Shown piece after piece: positions 33,104 through 42,461 of a stretch of 57,000 bases of DNA (position 1 is the stretch's first letter; each line of letters opens with the position of its first letter). Position numbers and translations under genes: made by a program. The stretch is from Actinospica durhamensis (GTDB lineage Bacteria > Actinomycetota > Actinomycetes > Streptomycetales > Catenulisporaceae), in contig NZ_JAGSOG010000022.1 of the NCBI RefSeq assembly GCF_018139695.1, forward strand, positions 1 to 57,000, in the 5' to 3' direction. Under the pieces are notes generated by a model. The model had not been told where the DNA came from. It was given only the letters and a program-made list of their open reading frames with translations, and ran no database searches.

Positions 33104-34507
33104 ATGAACGAAGGCAACAACGTCACGCACGAATCGGGAGCGCGCCGGCCCGGCATGCTCACCCTGGACCGGCTGCGCGCCCTGGTCGAGGACGGAACCG
33201 TCGACACCGTCGAACTGTCGATCACCGACATGCAGGGCCGGCTCCAGGGCAAGCGGCTGTCCGCCGAGTACTTCCTGAACGAGGTCGTGCCGCACGCCAC
33301 CGAGGGGTGCAGCTACCTGCTCGCCGTCGACGTCGACATGAACACGGTGGACGGGTACGGACTGTCCTCCTGGGACACCGGCTACGGCGACTTCGTGCTC
33401 AAGCCGGACCTGTCCACGCTGCGGATGCTGCCCTGGCAGCCCGGCACGGCCGCGGTGCTCGCGGACGTGCTGCGCGAGCAGGATAACGCGCCGGTCTCGG
33501 TCTCCCCGCGCCAGGTGCTGCGCGCCCAGCTCGACCGCCTGGCCGAGCGCGGTCTGGCCGCGTACGTCGGCACGGAGCTCGAGTTCATCGTGTTCCGCGA
33601 CAGCTACGAACAGGCCTGGGACAAGGGATATCGAGGGCTGACACCGGCGAACCAGTACAACGTCGACTACTCGATCCTCGGCACCGCGCGCATCGAGCCG
33701 CTGCTGCGCGCGATCCGGCTCGGCATGACCGGCGCCGGGATGTACGTGGAGTCGGCGAAGGGGGAGTGCAACCTCGGCCAGCACGAGATCGCCTTCCGCT
33801 ACGCCGAGGCCCAGGCCACCTGCGACAACCACGTGCTCTACAAGACCGGGGCGAAGGCGATCGCGGCCCAGCAGGGCGCGGCGCTGACCTTCATGGCCAA
33901 GTTCGACGCCCGGGAGGGCAACTCCTGCCACATCCACCTGAGCCTGCGCTCGGCCGAGCAGGACGCGCCGGTGCTGGCCGGCGCCGGGCCGCACGGGTTC
34001 TCGCCGCTGATGGAGGGCTTCCTGGCCGGCCAGCTGGCGGCGCTGCGTGAGCTGACGCTGCTGTTCGCCCCGAACATCAACTCCTATAAGAGGTATGCGG
34101 CCGGCAGCTTCGCGCCGACCTCGGTGGCCTGGGGCCGGGACAACCGGACCTGCGCCCTGCGCGTCGTGGGACACGGCGAGTCGCTGCGGGTGGAGAACCG
34201 CGTCCCGGGCGGCGATGTGAACCCGTACCTGGCCGTGGCCGGGATGATCGCCGCCGGGCTCGACGGGATCGATCGCGGGCTGAGCCTGGAGAGCGAGTTC
34301 CGCGGCGACGCGTACCGCGCCGACCTGCCGCGCGTGCCGGGGACGCTGCGCGAGGCCGCGGAGCTGTTCGGCGGCAGCACTCTGGCCCGCGCGGCGTTCG
34401 GCGACACGGTGGTCGAGCACTACCTCAACGCCGCCCGGGTCGAGATCGAGGCCTTCGACGCCGCCGTGACCGACTGGGAGCGGTTCCGCGGATTCGAGCG
34501 GATGTGA
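33104..34507 (+). CDS. Glutamine-synthetase-like gamma-glutamylamine ligase
   Basis: The 467-residue protein has the GS fold. An N-terminal beta-grasp part (TVELSITDMQGRLQGKRL) is followed by metal-binding ELEFIVF, ESAKGECNLGQHE and the HIHLSL motif, then NRTCALRVVGHGESLRVENRVPGGDVNPY-type substrate residues. The segments match GlnA3/GlnA4/PuuA-like ligases more than true GlnA. There is no adenylylation-loop tyrosine context that I can see. In this operon it most likely ligates glutamate to a polyamine or monoamine using ATP. The exact amine cannot be read from sequence. Confidence 0.88.
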   Translation: MNEGNNVTHESGARRPGMLTLDRLRALVEDGTVDTVELSITDMQGRLQGKRLSAEYFLNEVVPHATEGCSYLLAVDVDMNTVDGYGLSSWDTGYGDFVLKPDLSTLRMLPWQPGTAAVLADVLREQDNAPVSVSPRQVLRAQLDRLAERGLAAYVGTELEFIVFRDSYEQAWDKGYRGLTPANQYNVDYSILGTARIEPLLRAIRLGMTGAGMYVESAKGECNLGQHEIAFRYAEAQATCDNHVLYKTGAKAIAAQQGAALTFMAKFDAREGNSCHIHLSLRSAEQDAPVLAGAGPHGFSPLMEGFLAGQLAALRELTLLFAPNINSYKRYAAGSFAPTSVAWGRDNRTCALRVVGHGESLRVENRVPGGDVNPYLAVAGMIAAGLDGIDRGLSLESEFRGDAYRADLPRVPGTLREAAELFGGSTLARAAFGDTVVEHYLNAARVEIEAFDAAVTDWERFRGFERM

Positions 34508-35340
34508 GAATGGAGATCGACATCTTGGCTTTGGCACAGGGTGGGCCCGCGCCCACCGCGGCCGAGAACGGGCCGCTGCCGGTGATCGGCCTGAGCACGT
34601 ACCGCGACCAGGCGTCCTGGGGCGTGTGGAACTCCGAGGCGGCGTTGCTGCCCTTCGGCTACGTCGAGGGGATCGCGGCGGCGGGCGGGCTTCCGTTCCT
34701 GCTTCCACCGGCCGCCGTCGCGGGCGTCGAGCCGTCGGCGGCGGCACACGCCGCGGTGGCCAGGATCGACGCGCTGTTGCTCACCGGTGGCCCGGACCTG
34801 GACCCGGAGCTCTACGGCGCGCCCGCGCACGCGGAGACGTCGGGGACCCGGCCGCAGCGCGACGCCTGGGAATCGGCGCTGCTGAAGGCGGCGCTGGACC
34901 GGGACCTGCCGGTGCTCGGGATCTGCCGCGGTGCCCAGCTGCTCAACGTCGCCTGCGGCGGGACTCTCGACCAGCACGTGCCCGAGCGGGCCGAGCACGA
35001 CGGCCACCGTCCCGCCCCCGGCGTCTTCGGCACGACCAGCGTCACGCTCGACCCCGACGCGTTGCCCGGCATCCTGCTCGGCCCCAGCGTGGAAGTGCCC
35101 TGCTATCACCACCAGGCGGTGAGCGGCGTGGGCCGCGGGCTCGCGGTGACCGGGCTCGCCTCGGACGGGACCGTGGAGTCCGTGCAGCTCGGCGGCCGGG
35201 CCTTCGTCGTGGGCGTGCAGTGGCACCCGGAGGCCGGACAGGACGCGCGCCTGTTCGAGGGCCTGGTCACGCATGCCGCGCTCAGGGCGGCGCGCGGCGA
35301 ACGGGCCGCCTCCGCCGCGTGGAAGGAGGGAAACCGATGA
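34504..35340 (+). CDS. Gamma-glutamyl-GABA hydrolase (PuuD-like class I amidotransferase fold)
   Basis: The 278-residue protein has the peptidase C26 fold with nucleophile Cys in LGICRGAQLLNV and catalytic His-Glu in VQWHPEAGQ. The opening VIGLSTYRDQASWGVW is typical of PuuD. It releases glutamate from gamma-glutamyl intermediates made by the upstream ligase. The GTG start overlaps the ligase stop (GTGA); an in-frame ATG six bases later is also possible. The stop overlaps the dehydrogenase start (ATGA). Confidence 0.88.
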   Translation: MRMEIDILALAQGGPAPTAAENGPLPVIGLSTYRDQASWGVWNSEAALLPFGYVEGIAAAGGLPFLLPPAAVAGVEPSAAAHAAVARIDALLLTGGPDLDPELYGAPAHAETSGTRPQRDAWESALLKAALDRDLPVLGICRGAQLLNVACGGTLDQHVPERAEHDGHRPAPGVFGTTSVTLDPDALPGILLGPSVEVPCYHHQAVSGVGRGLAVTGLASDGTVESVQLGGRAFVVGVQWHPEAGQDARLFEGLVTHAALRAARGERAASAAWKEGNR

Positions 35341-36749
35341 CAGACCTCGAAGTCGAGGGAGCCGAGGGAGCCGACCGGGGGCCGCAGGAGCCCGCGTACA
35401 CGGTGCTCGACCCGTCGACCGGGAAGCCGCTCGCCGAGGTGGCGATGGCGGGGCAGGCCGAGGTGGATACCGCCGTCGCCCGGGCGCTGCGCGCGTTCCC
35501 GGCGTGGCGCGAGGTGGCTCCCGGCGACCGGGCCCGGCTGCTGCGCCGGTTCGCCGCGCGCGTGGACGAGGAGATCGAGGAGCTGGCCCGGATCGAGGTG
35601 GCCAACGCCGGCCACACGATCGGCAACGCCCGCTGGGAGGCCGGGAACGTCAGGGATCTGCTGGACTACTACGCGGGCGCGCCGGAGCGGCTGTGCGGCC
35701 GGCAGATCCCGGTGGCCGGCGGCATCGACGTCACCTTCCGCGAGCCGCTCGGCGTCGTCGCGGTGATCGCCCCGTGGAACTTCCCGATGCCGATCGCCGC
35801 GTGGGGGGTGGCCCCCGCGCTCGCCGCGGGCAACACGGTGATCCTCAAGCCCGCCGAGTACACCCCGCTGACCGCGCTGCGCCTGGCCGAACTGGCACGG
35901 GAGGCCGGCCTGCCGCCGCACGTGTTCCAGGTGCTGCCGGGCCGCGGGCCGGTCGCCGGGCAGCGGCTGGTGGAGCACCCAGACGTGGCGAAGCTCGTGT
36001 TCACCGGCTCGACCGCGGTGGGCCGCCGGATCGCCGCGCAGGGCGGGCAGCGGCTCGTCCCGGTGACCCTGGAACTCGGCGGTAAGAGCGCGAACATCGT
36101 CTTCGCGGACGCAGATCTCGAGAAGGCGGCCGCGGCCGCGCCCTACGCGGTCTTCGACAACGCCGGCCAGGACTGCTGCGCCCGCTCGCGGATCCTGGTG
36201 CAGCGCTCGGTGTACGACCGCTTCCTCGAGCTGTTCGAACCCGCCGTCGCCGCGGTGAAGGTGGGCGACCCGGGGTTGCCGGAGACCGAGATGGGTCCGC
36301 TGATCTCCGCCACACAGCGGGACCGGGTAGCCGCGTTCCTCACCGAGGACGTGCCGATCGCCTTCCGCGGCAGCGCGCCGGACGGGCCGGGGTTCTGGTT
36401 CCCGCCCACCGTCGTGGCCCCCGGTGATCCGGATTCGCCCGTGTGCACGCAGGAGGTGTTCGGACCCGTCGTCGCGGTGCTGCCGTTCGAGGACGAGGCC
36501 GACGCGATCCGGCTGGCCGACGCGACCCGCTACGGACTGTCCGGATCGGTCTGGACCCGCGACGTCGGCCGCGCGCTGCGGGTCGCCCGCGCCGTGCAGT
36601 CCGGGGCCCTGTCGGTGAACTCGAACTCCTCGGTGCGCTACTGGACCCCGTTCGGCGGCTACAAGGACTCGGGCCTCGGACGCGAACTCGGCCCCGACGC
36701 GCTCGAGGCCTTCACCCAGACCAAGAACGTCTTCATCGCCGCCGACTGA
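35337..36749 (+). CDS. NAD(P)-dependent aldehyde dehydrogenase (PuuC/GabD-like)
   Basis: The 470-residue ALDH-superfamily enzyme shows cofactor motif VIAPWNFPMPIAAW and FTGSTAVGRRI. Catalytic Glu is in TLELGGKSAN and catalytic Cys in AGQDCCARSR. The C-terminal end reads FGGYKDSGLGRELG. It oxidises the aldehyde formed during amine breakdown to an acid. The start ATG has GGAAGGAGGG upstream and overlaps the hydrolase stop. An open frame extends upstream but is only shadow. Confidence 0.93.
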   Translation: MTDLEVEGAEGADRGPQEPAYTVLDPSTGKPLAEVAMAGQAEVDTAVARALRAFPAWREVAPGDRARLLRRFAARVDEEIEELARIEVANAGHTIGNARWEAGNVRDLLDYYAGAPERLCGRQIPVAGGIDVTFREPLGVVAVIAPWNFPMPIAAWGVAPALAAGNTVILKPAEYTPLTALRLAELAREAGLPPHVFQVLPGRGPVAGQRLVEHPDVAKLVFTGSTAVGRRIAAQGGQRLVPVTLELGGKSANIVFADADLEKAAAAAPYAVFDNAGQDCCARSRILVQRSVYDRFLELFEPAVAAVKVGDPGLPETEMGPLISATQRDRVAAFLTEDVPIAFRGSAPDGPGFWFPPTVVAPGDPDSPVCTQEVFGPVVAVLPFEDEADAIRLADATRYGLSGSVWTRDVGRALRVARAVQSGALSVNSNSSVRYWTPFGGYKDSGLGRELGPDALEAFTQTKNVFIAAD

Positions 36750-36807
36750 ACGACTCGACGGCGCACGACCCACGGGCAACACGCGAGAGTGAAAGAGGAA
36801 GCTGCAC

Positions 36808-37590
36808 ATGGTGGAGCGTTATGACGGCAAGGTCGCCGTGGTGACCGGCGGCGCGGGCGGCATCGGCCTGGCCACGGCCAGGCGGCTCGCGGCCGAGGGC
36901 GCGAAGGTGGTCGTGGCCGACGTCAGCGAGGAGGCCGGGGCCGCGGCGGCGAAGGAGGTCGGCGGCCTGTTCGTACCCGTCGACGTCACCGACGCCGCGC
37001 AGGTCGAGGCCCTGTTCCAGACCGCGGTGGACACGTACGGCTCGCTCGACCTGGCGTTCAACAACGCCGGTATCTCGCCCCCGGACGACGACTCGATCCT
37101 GGAGACCGGTATCGAGGCCTGGCGCCGGGTGCAGGAGGTGAACCTGACCTCGGTCTACCTGTGCTGCAAGGCGGCGATCCCGCACATGCTGCGGCAGTTC
37201 AAGGCGGACGGGCGCCGCGGCGCCGTCGTGAACACCGCGTCCTTCGTGGCCCTGATGGGCGCCGCGACCTCGCAGATCTCGTACACCGCGTCCAAGGGCG
37301 CGGTGCTGGCGATGTCGCGCGAGCTCGGCGTCCAGTTCGCCCGCGAGGGGGTACGCGTGAACGCGCTGTGCCCGGGCCCGGTGGACACCCCGCTGCTGCG
37401 GGAGCTGTTCGCGAAGGACCCCGAGCGCGCGGCCCGCCGCCTCGTGCACATCCCGCTCGGCCGCTTCGCCCGGCCGGAGGAGATCGCGGCCGCCGTCGCG
37501 TTCCTCGGCAGCGACGACGCGTCCTTCGTCACCGCCTCCGCCTTCGTGGTCGACGGCGGCATCAGCGGCGCGTACGTGACGCCGCTGTAG
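36808..37590 (+). CDS. SDR-family oxidoreductase
   Basis: The 260-residue classical short-chain dehydrogenase has cofactor motif TGGAGGIGLATA, NNAG at about residue 83, the Ser in NTASFVALMG, and the YTASKGA catalytic Tyr-Lys. The C-terminus reads FVVDGGISGAYVTPL. It is annotated in many genomes as 3-oxoacyl-ACP reductase, but the operon position argues for a role in amine catabolism. A strong terminator follows. Confidence 0.9.
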   Translation: MVERYDGKVAVVTGGAGGIGLATARRLAAEGAKVVVADVSEEAGAAAAKEVGGLFVPVDVTDAAQVEALFQTAVDTYGSLDLAFNNAGISPPDDDSILETGIEAWRRVQEVNLTSVYLCCKAAIPHMLRQFKADGRRGAVVNTASFVALMGAATSQISYTASKGAVLAMSRELGVQFAREGVRVNALCPGPVDTPLLRELFAKDPERAARRLVHIPLGRFARPEEIAAAVAFLGSDDASFVTASAFVVDGGISGAYVTPL

Positions 37591-37622
37591 CAGCCGGAGC
37601 AGCGGGAGAGCAGGCCTCGACG

Positions 37623-37662
37623 ACGCCCGCCCGACACCTCCGCGAAGGTGTCGGGCGGGCGT
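37623..37662. terminator. Perfect 17-bp hairpin ending the amine operon
   Basis: ACGCCCGCCCGACACCT and AGGTGTCGGGCGGGCGT pair fully with a six-base loop, 32 bases after the SDR stop. Confidence 0.85.
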
Positions 37663-37750
37663 AGCCTTGCCCGCACGGGCGGACCGGAGGCTGCTGCGTC
37701 AGGCACGCAACTGATATATTAAACATGTCTGTTTCGGCGAAGGGCGAGCG

Positions 37751-38917
37751 TTGCGCGAGAAGTTGCTGTACGAGCAGGTATACGCCGAGTTGAAGGCGCG
37801 CATCCGCGAGGGACGGATCGGCGTCGACGCGCGCCTGCCCGCCCCGGCCGACCTCGGCACCGAGTTCTCGGTCAGCGCCATCACGGTCAAGCGCGCCCTG
37901 GACATGCTCCAGGCGGAGGGCTATGTCGTACGCCGGCCCAAGCACGGCACCGTCGTGATCAGCGCCGATCCGCAGCCGGCGCCCGCCGCCGCGGTCCGCG
38001 GCGCGACGGAGCCGGGCGCGTACCCGCCGCTGCCGGCGAATGCCCGCGCCGAGGGCGCCCCGCTGCTCGGCGCGCTCATCACCAGCTTCGACGACACCTT
38101 CGGCACGGCGTTGCTGGCGTCCATGATCGGGGCCACCTCGGGCCGGGCGAACCTGGTGCTCAAGACCTCGGTGGGGGAGGAGGCGGCCGAGGGGCCGCTG
38201 ATCGAGGAGCTGCTGGCCGCGGGCATCAGGGGCCTGGCGTTCCAGCCGAGTTCTTCGCAGTCCATCCCGCCGCTGCTGATGGGCCTGCTGGCCCGGTCGT
38301 TCCCGGTGGTCATCATCGACCGCTCGCTCGACGGCGTGCCGGTCTCCACGGTCTGCTCGGACAACCTCGCCGGGGCCCGCGCGGCCACCGAGTACCTGTT
38401 CGAGCTCGGCCACCGCAGGCTCGGCCTGATCACCTCGGCCAGCCGCGTCTCCACGGTGGAGGACCGCCGCAACGGCTACGTCCGGGCCCACGCCGGAGCC
38501 GGCGTGCCGCACCAGGAGGCGGACGAGTTCCACGAGCTCTACTCCGTCACCCCCGGATCCCGGGTGGACGCGAGCGAGGACCTGGCGAAGCTCACCGCGT
38601 TCGTCGAGGCCAGGCCGGAACTGACGGCGTATCTGGTCTCCGAGCACCACCTCGCGATCATGCTGCGCCGAGCGTGCCGCGATCTCGGCCGGCGCATCCC
38701 GCAGGACGTCTCCATCGTCTGCTTCGACCAGCCGCCGGCCGCGCTCGACGACTCGCCCTACCCGTTCACGCACGTCGCCCAGCCCCAGGCGGAGCTCGGC
38801 GCCCGGGTGGTCGAGGAACTGTTCGCCCAGCTCGCCGAGCCCGGCGCGGTGACCAAGCACGTCCTGCCCACCCGGCTGGTGCCCGGCGCCTCCACCGCAC
38901 CGCCCCCGCGGTCCTGA
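37751..38917 (+). CDS. GntR-headed, LacI-type sensor regulator (AraR-like architecture)
   Basis: The 388-residue protein joins a GntR winged helix (residues about 1-70; QVYAELKARIREGRIG, SVSAITVKRALDMLQAEGYVVRR) to a periplasmic-binding-type sugar sensor (about 100-380; LGALITSF, VVIIDRSLDGVPVSTVCSDN, GHRRLGLITSAS, VSIVCFDQPPAAL). This is the layout of AraR and related sugar repressors. The start is TTG with AAGGGCGAG close upstream. AT-rich DNA before it contains AAACATGTCTGTTT, an AAACA/TGTTT palindrome that may be its operator. It converges with the mannan operon, which it may control together with the regulator at 44823. Confidence 0.88.
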   Translation: MREKLLYEQVYAELKARIREGRIGVDARLPAPADLGTEFSVSAITVKRALDMLQAEGYVVRRPKHGTVVISADPQPAPAAAVRGATEPGAYPPLPANARAEGAPLLGALITSFDDTFGTALLASMIGATSGRANLVLKTSVGEEAAEGPLIEELLAAGIRGLAFQPSSSQSIPPLLMGLLARSFPVVIIDRSLDGVPVSTVCSDNLAGARAATEYLFELGHRRLGLITSASRVSTVEDRRNGYVRAHAGAGVPHQEADEFHELYSVTPGSRVDASEDLAKLTAFVEARPELTAYLVSEHHLAIMLRRACRDLGRRIPQDVSIVCFDQPPAALDDSPYPFTHVAQPQAELGARVVEELFAQLAEPGAVTKHVLPTRLVPGASTAPPPRS

Positions 38918-38938
38918 CTCGGCGCGGGGGCGGTGCGG
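38895..38938. terminator. 16-bp hairpin between convergent genes
   Basis: CCGCACCGCCCCCGCG (38895-38910) and CGCGGGGGCGGTGCGG (38923-38938) are perfect complements. The left arm is inside the end of the regulator gene. It probably ends transcription from both sides. Confidence 0.75.
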
Positions 38939-38959
38939 GGCGGTGTTCTGCCTGCGGTG

Positions 38960-40057
38960 TCAGTGCCCGGAGAGCGCGTCCGTCCGACTGGTCAGCCGCG
39001 CGCACACCTCGGTCGCCATGATCGCGCTGAGCTGCGCCGAGTAGGGCACGTGCCCGTCCGGCGGCACCGGCACCCGCCAGTCCGGTCCGGCCAGCAGCCG
39101 CTCCTCGTCCGCCAACGCGCCGTGCCAGAGCGCTTCGGTGGCGGCGGTGATCCGGCCCTGCACCGCTGCGGCCTCCTCATGGGCACCCAGCCGGTCGCAG
39201 GCCTCGACGAGCAGGCCCGCGTACCGGTGCATGATGCCCTGGAACAGGCCCTCGTCGCCCCCGTCGCCGCGGTCGAGCAGCACGTCGCCCTCGGCCAGTT
39301 CGGCGTACGCGGCGCGCTCGGTCCGCAGGGCCTTGTCGATCAGCGTGCGGTCGCCGGTGAGCTCCGCCATCTCGACGCACGCGCCGATGTACAGGCCCTG
39401 GTTGTAGGTGTACTTCCACTCGGTGTCGATCGCGCCGTCGCCGAGCCGGTTCACGCCGTCCTGCACGAAGCCGTCCGGGCGCACCAGCGCCTGTTCCAGC
39501 CAGCGCAGGACCTTCTCCGCCTCGTCCCGATAGCGCTTCTCTCCGGTTCTGCGGTGCAGCCGCGCGCCGAGGATCACGAAACTGCCGTTGGAGGGCGTGT
39601 TCTTGTAATACAACTGCTCCTTGCGCCAGGCGATGCCACCGCCCGCCTCGTCGTTCGCACCGAGCTCGTGGACGTGCCGCCACAGCTGCTCGGCCTCCTC
39701 GGCGTACACCGGGTCCCCGGTCGCCTCGGCCAGCCGCAGCGTGGCCAGGGCGAACCAGAGCATGTCGTCGAAGTAGTCGTTGAACAGCAGGCCCTCGTTG
39801 CGGGCGACGAGGTTGTCGTGGATCTCCACGGCCTGCTTCAGCCAACCGGCCTCGCCGGTGCGCTCGTACGCGTCGATGCGCGCGTCGAGGGCGTGGGCGA
39901 GCCACCAGTAGTTGAACGTGTCGTTCTCGCCCGGTCCGAGCGGGTGCCAGTTGTCGAACAGTTGCGGCCGGTCCGTACCGAAGTACTCGTCCAGACTCCG
40001 CTGGACCCGCTCCGCCCGATCCTGCCATGCGGCGCCGTGCGCCTGCGGCTGCGCCAT
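38960..40057 (-). CDS. GH76-family alpha-1,6-mannanase-like enzyme, cytoplasmic
   Basis: The 365-residue protein has no signal peptide. It has the (alpha/alpha)6 GH76 pattern: NDTFNYWWLAHALDARIDAYERTG, the paired acidic residues in FNDYFDDMLWFALATLR, GGGIAWRKEQLYYKNTPSNG, and WKYTYNQGLYIGACVEMA. The DD pair is the expected catalytic centre. The same frame stays open for hundreds of codons upstream through a repeat, but ATG 40057 gives the family-like start. It is the last gene of the mannan operon and probably trims imported oligomannosides inside the cell. Confidence 0.88.
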   Translation of the reverse strand: MAQPQAHGAAWQDRAERVQRSLDEYFGTDRPQLFDNWHPLGPGENDTFNYWWLAHALDARIDAYERTGEAGWLKQAVEIHDNLVARNEGLLFNDYFDDMLWFALATLRLAEATGDPVYAEEAEQLWRHVHELGANDEAGGGIAWRKEQLYYKNTPSNGSFVILGARLHRRTGEKRYRDEAEKVLRWLEQALVRPDGFVQDGVNRLGDGAIDTEWKYTYNQGLYIGACVEMAELTGDRTLIDKALRTERAAYAELAEGDVLLDRGDGGDEGLFQGIMHRYAGLLVEACDRLGAHEEAAAVQGRITAATEALWHGALADEERLLAGPDWRVPVPPDGHVPYSAQLSAIMATEVCARLTSRTDALSGH

Positions 40058-40079
40058 GGGGGCTGCCTCTCGCCTTTCC

Positions 40080-40130
40080 GTCGTGCTCGTGCTCGTGCTT
40101 GTGCTTGTGCTTGTGCCTGTGCTCGTGCTC
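40080..40130. repeat. Hexanucleotide repeat upstream of the cytoplasmic GH76 gene
   Basis: About eight units of GTGCTC/GTGCTT/GTGCCT run between the binding-protein gene and the GH76 gene. It overlaps the last codons of the binding protein by two bases. Copy-number change would alter intergenic length and perhaps coupling. Confidence 0.8.
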
Positions 40131-41445
40131 AGAGGTTCTGCGTGAGGATCTGGTTGCCCTGGGACGCGGCGGTGGCCAGCGCGCTCTGTGCACCGGTGTG
40201 CCCGGCCAGGAAGTTCTGCAGCTGCGGGTCGAGCGCCTTGCCCTCCACGTCCGAGTAGCCCGGGGTGTTCGGGCGGACCGTGGCGAAGTCCATCGTCTGC
40301 ACGAAGGCCGGCCAGTGCCCGGTGGAGAAGTACGGGTCCTGCGTCGCCTTGATGCTGCCCGGCAGCCAGCTGGAGATCTTGGAGAAGCCCACCGCGTTCG
40401 CCGGCACCGTGCACCACCACTTCATGAACTCCCACGCGGCGTCCCGGTTCTTCGCCGCGGTCGGGATGACCAGGCCGAAGCCGCCGGTGATCGCGCCCTT
40501 GTCCCCGCCCGGGCCGGTGGCCGGGGCGACCACGCCGTACTCGAAGCCGCTCACCGCGTCGTAGGTCGGCATGTTCCAGGGGCCGTCGTACTTGAGCGCG
40601 ATCGCGCCGGTGCCGAACCCGTCGATGCCCTGGGCGAACCCGACCTGGTAGACCTTCTTCTGGCTGACCAGTTCGCTCCAGTAGTCGAGCACGGCCATGC
40701 CGGCCGCGCTGTCGAAGGCCACGGACTTCTTGTCGCTGCTGAGCATCTTGCCGCCGGCCTGCATGATGTACATGTTGAAAAGGCCGACGTCGTCGATGGC
40801 GAAGCCGGAGCGGGTGAGCTTGCCGCCGGAGTACTGGGTCAGCTCCGCCGCGGCGGCCGCTATCTCGTCCCAGGTACTCGGCGGGCTGATCCCGGCGCCG
40901 TCCAGGATCGTCTTGTTGTAGAGCAGCGAGCGGTTGTCCACCAGCATCGGCAGCCCGTAGAGCTTGCCCTCGATCCGCATCTCGCCGAGCGGCTGCTGGA
41001 AGAAGTCGGTCAGGTCCACCCGGTCCCGCGCGACCAGGTCGTCGATCGCGGACAGGGCGCCCTTCGGCGCGTAGAGCGAGGTCTGGTACCGGTCCCAGAG
41101 CACCACGTCCGGCACGTCCTTGCCGGAGGCGACCGCGGTCAGCAGCTTGGGCTCGAGCACGCCCTGGGACTCGTAGGTGACGTGGATGTCCTTCTGCGAG
41201 CTGTTGAAGGCGGCCAGCTGCTTGTTGATCTGCGCGATCTGGTCGCCGGAGAACGAACCCCACATGGTCAGCTGGGCCACGCCGCCGGAGCCGGAGGAAC
41301 CGCTGGAGGAGGAGCTGCCGTTGCACGCGCTCAGCAGCGGTGCGGCGGCCAGGCCGGCGGCGCCGAGTGCGCCGGTGCGCAGGACGCCGCGGCGGGAGAA
41401 TCCGGTGGAGTCGGAGTGGTGCGGGTTGGTGCGTGTCGCGTGCAT
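40129..41445 (-). CDS. ABC importer, solute-binding lipoprotein (mannan system)
   Basis: The 438-residue extracellular family 1 binding protein has a Tat-type signal (FSRRGVLRTG) and lipobox LLSAC (Cys about 41), followed by a Ser/Gly linker. The mature part has VAQLTMWGSFSGDQIAQINKQLAAF, YGLPMLVDNRSLLYNKTILD and ALKYDGPWNMPTYDAVSGFEYGV. Tat plus lipobox suggests folding before export. The ligand is expected to be an alpha-1,6-linked manno-oligosaccharide because the neighbours are GH125 and GH76 enzymes. AAGGGG precedes the ATG. Confidence 0.92.
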   Translation of the reverse strand: MHATRTNPHHSDSTGFSRRGVLRTGALGAAGLAAAPLLSACNGSSSSSGSSGSGGVAQLTMWGSFSGDQIAQINKQLAAFNSSQKDIHVTYESQGVLEPKLLTAVASGKDVPDVVLWDRYQTSLYAPKGALSAIDDLVARDRVDLTDFFQQPLGEMRIEGKLYGLPMLVDNRSLLYNKTILDGAGISPPSTWDEIAAAAAELTQYSGGKLTRSGFAIDDVGLFNMYIMQAGGKMLSSDKKSVAFDSAAGMAVLDYWSELVSQKKVYQVGFAQGIDGFGTGAIALKYDGPWNMPTYDAVSGFEYGVVAPATGPGGDKGAITGGFGLVIPTAAKNRDAAWEFMKWWCTVPANAVGFSKISSWLPGSIKATQDPYFSTGHWPAFVQTMDFATVRPNTPGYSDVEGKALDPQLQNFLAGHTGAQSALATAASQGNQILTQNL

Positions 41446-41498
41446 GGCGAAGAGCCCCTTCTCGGGAATCGAGGGTGAACCGTTTTTTGCGCCGTGGA

Positions 41499-42461
41499 TC
41501 ACTTGCCGCCGCTGGTCGCGAGTCCCTCCACGATCCAGCGCTGCGCGAACAGGAAGACGATCAGGACCGGAAGCGAGGCCACGACCGTGCCGGCCATCAG
41601 CGGGCCGTAGTCGGTGGCGTAGTTGGTCACGAACCCGGCCAGGCCCACCTGGATCGTCATCATGCTCGGCGAGCTGAGTACGATCAGCGGCCACATGAAC
41701 GAGTTCCAGCCGGCCTGGAAGGTCAGGATGCCGAGTACCGCGAGGCTGGCCCGGGCCAGCGGGAGGTAGATCCGGAAGAAGATCCGGAACTCCCCGGCGC
41801 CGTCGATGCGGGCGGCGTCGGCCAGGTCCCCGGGCAGCGACTCGAAGGCCTGCTTCATGAAGAACACGGCGAACGCGCCGACCGCGCCGGGCAGGATCAC
41901 CGCCCAGTAGGTGTCGATGAAGCCGCCGCCGCCCTTGCCGGCCAGGTCGTTCCCGCCCACCAGCGGGAACTGCTTCATGATCAGGAACAGCGGCACCATG
42001 GTCGCGGTGGAGGGGATCATCATCGAGCCTACGTAGGCGCTGAACAGGATCCGCTTGCCGCGCAGGTGCAGCTTGGCCAGGGTGTAGCCGGCCAGCGAGC
42101 CGAAGAAGAGGTTCGAGAGCACTCCGGCGCTCGCGATCAGCAGCGAGTTGCGGGCGTAGGAGAGCATCGGCACCGTGTGGAAGACGTTGCTGTAGTTGCC
42201 CCAGGTGAAGGTGCGCGGCAGCAGCCGGAAACCGTCCGAGATGATCTCGCCGGCGGGCTTGAGCGAGGTCGAGAGGGTCCACAGCAGCGGCAGCACCGTC
42301 GAGATGCTCACCAGCACCGCCGCGGCCCACCACAGCAGCCCGCCCACACGCCGTCGCAGGGGCTTGCGCCGCTTCGGGTGCGGGGCCGCCGCGGCCGCGG
42401 TCTTCGGCGTGCCGGGCGCGCCGGGCGCGCTCGTGGTCGGGGAGGTCGTCAGGGCGCTCAT
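41499..42461 (-). CDS. ABC importer, permease 2 (MalG-like, mannan system)
   Basis: The 320-residue permease has a basic, Ala/Pro-rich N-terminal tail of about 38 residues, six membrane segments and the EAA motif ADAARIDGAGEFRIFFRIYLP. WNSFMWPLIVL and a terminal IVEGLATSGGK are typical. The ATG overlaps the stop of permease 1 (ATGA). No ATPase gene is nearby. Confidence 0.92.
   Translation of the reverse strand: MSALTTSPTTSAPGAPGTPKTAAAAAPHPKRRKPLRRRVGGLLWWAAAVLVSISTVLPLLWTLSTSLKPAGEIISDGFRLLPRTFTWGNYSNVFHTVPMLSYARNSLLIASAGVLSNLFFGSLAGYTLAKLHLRGKRILFSAYVGSMMIPSTATMVPLFLIMKQFPLVGGNDLAGKGGGGFIDTYWAVILPGAVGAFAVFFMKQAFESLPGDLADAARIDGAGEFRIFFRIYLPLARASLAVLGILTFQAGWNSFMWPLIVLSSPSMMTIQVGLAGFVTNYATDYGPLMAGTVVASLPVLIVFLFAQRWIVEGLATSGGK

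Noticed and set aside
31877-34747. A 956-codon open frame on the minus strand across the permease and ligase genes
   Set aside because: It is antisense to genes with clear family motifs; its translation is Gly/Arg/Val/His-rich with no motif. High GC in third positions creates such shadows.
38960-41326. A 788-codon fusion of GH76 with upstream sequence
   Set aside because: The upstream part is an alternative frame of the binding-protein gene joined through the hexamer repeat; the family-like start is at 40057.
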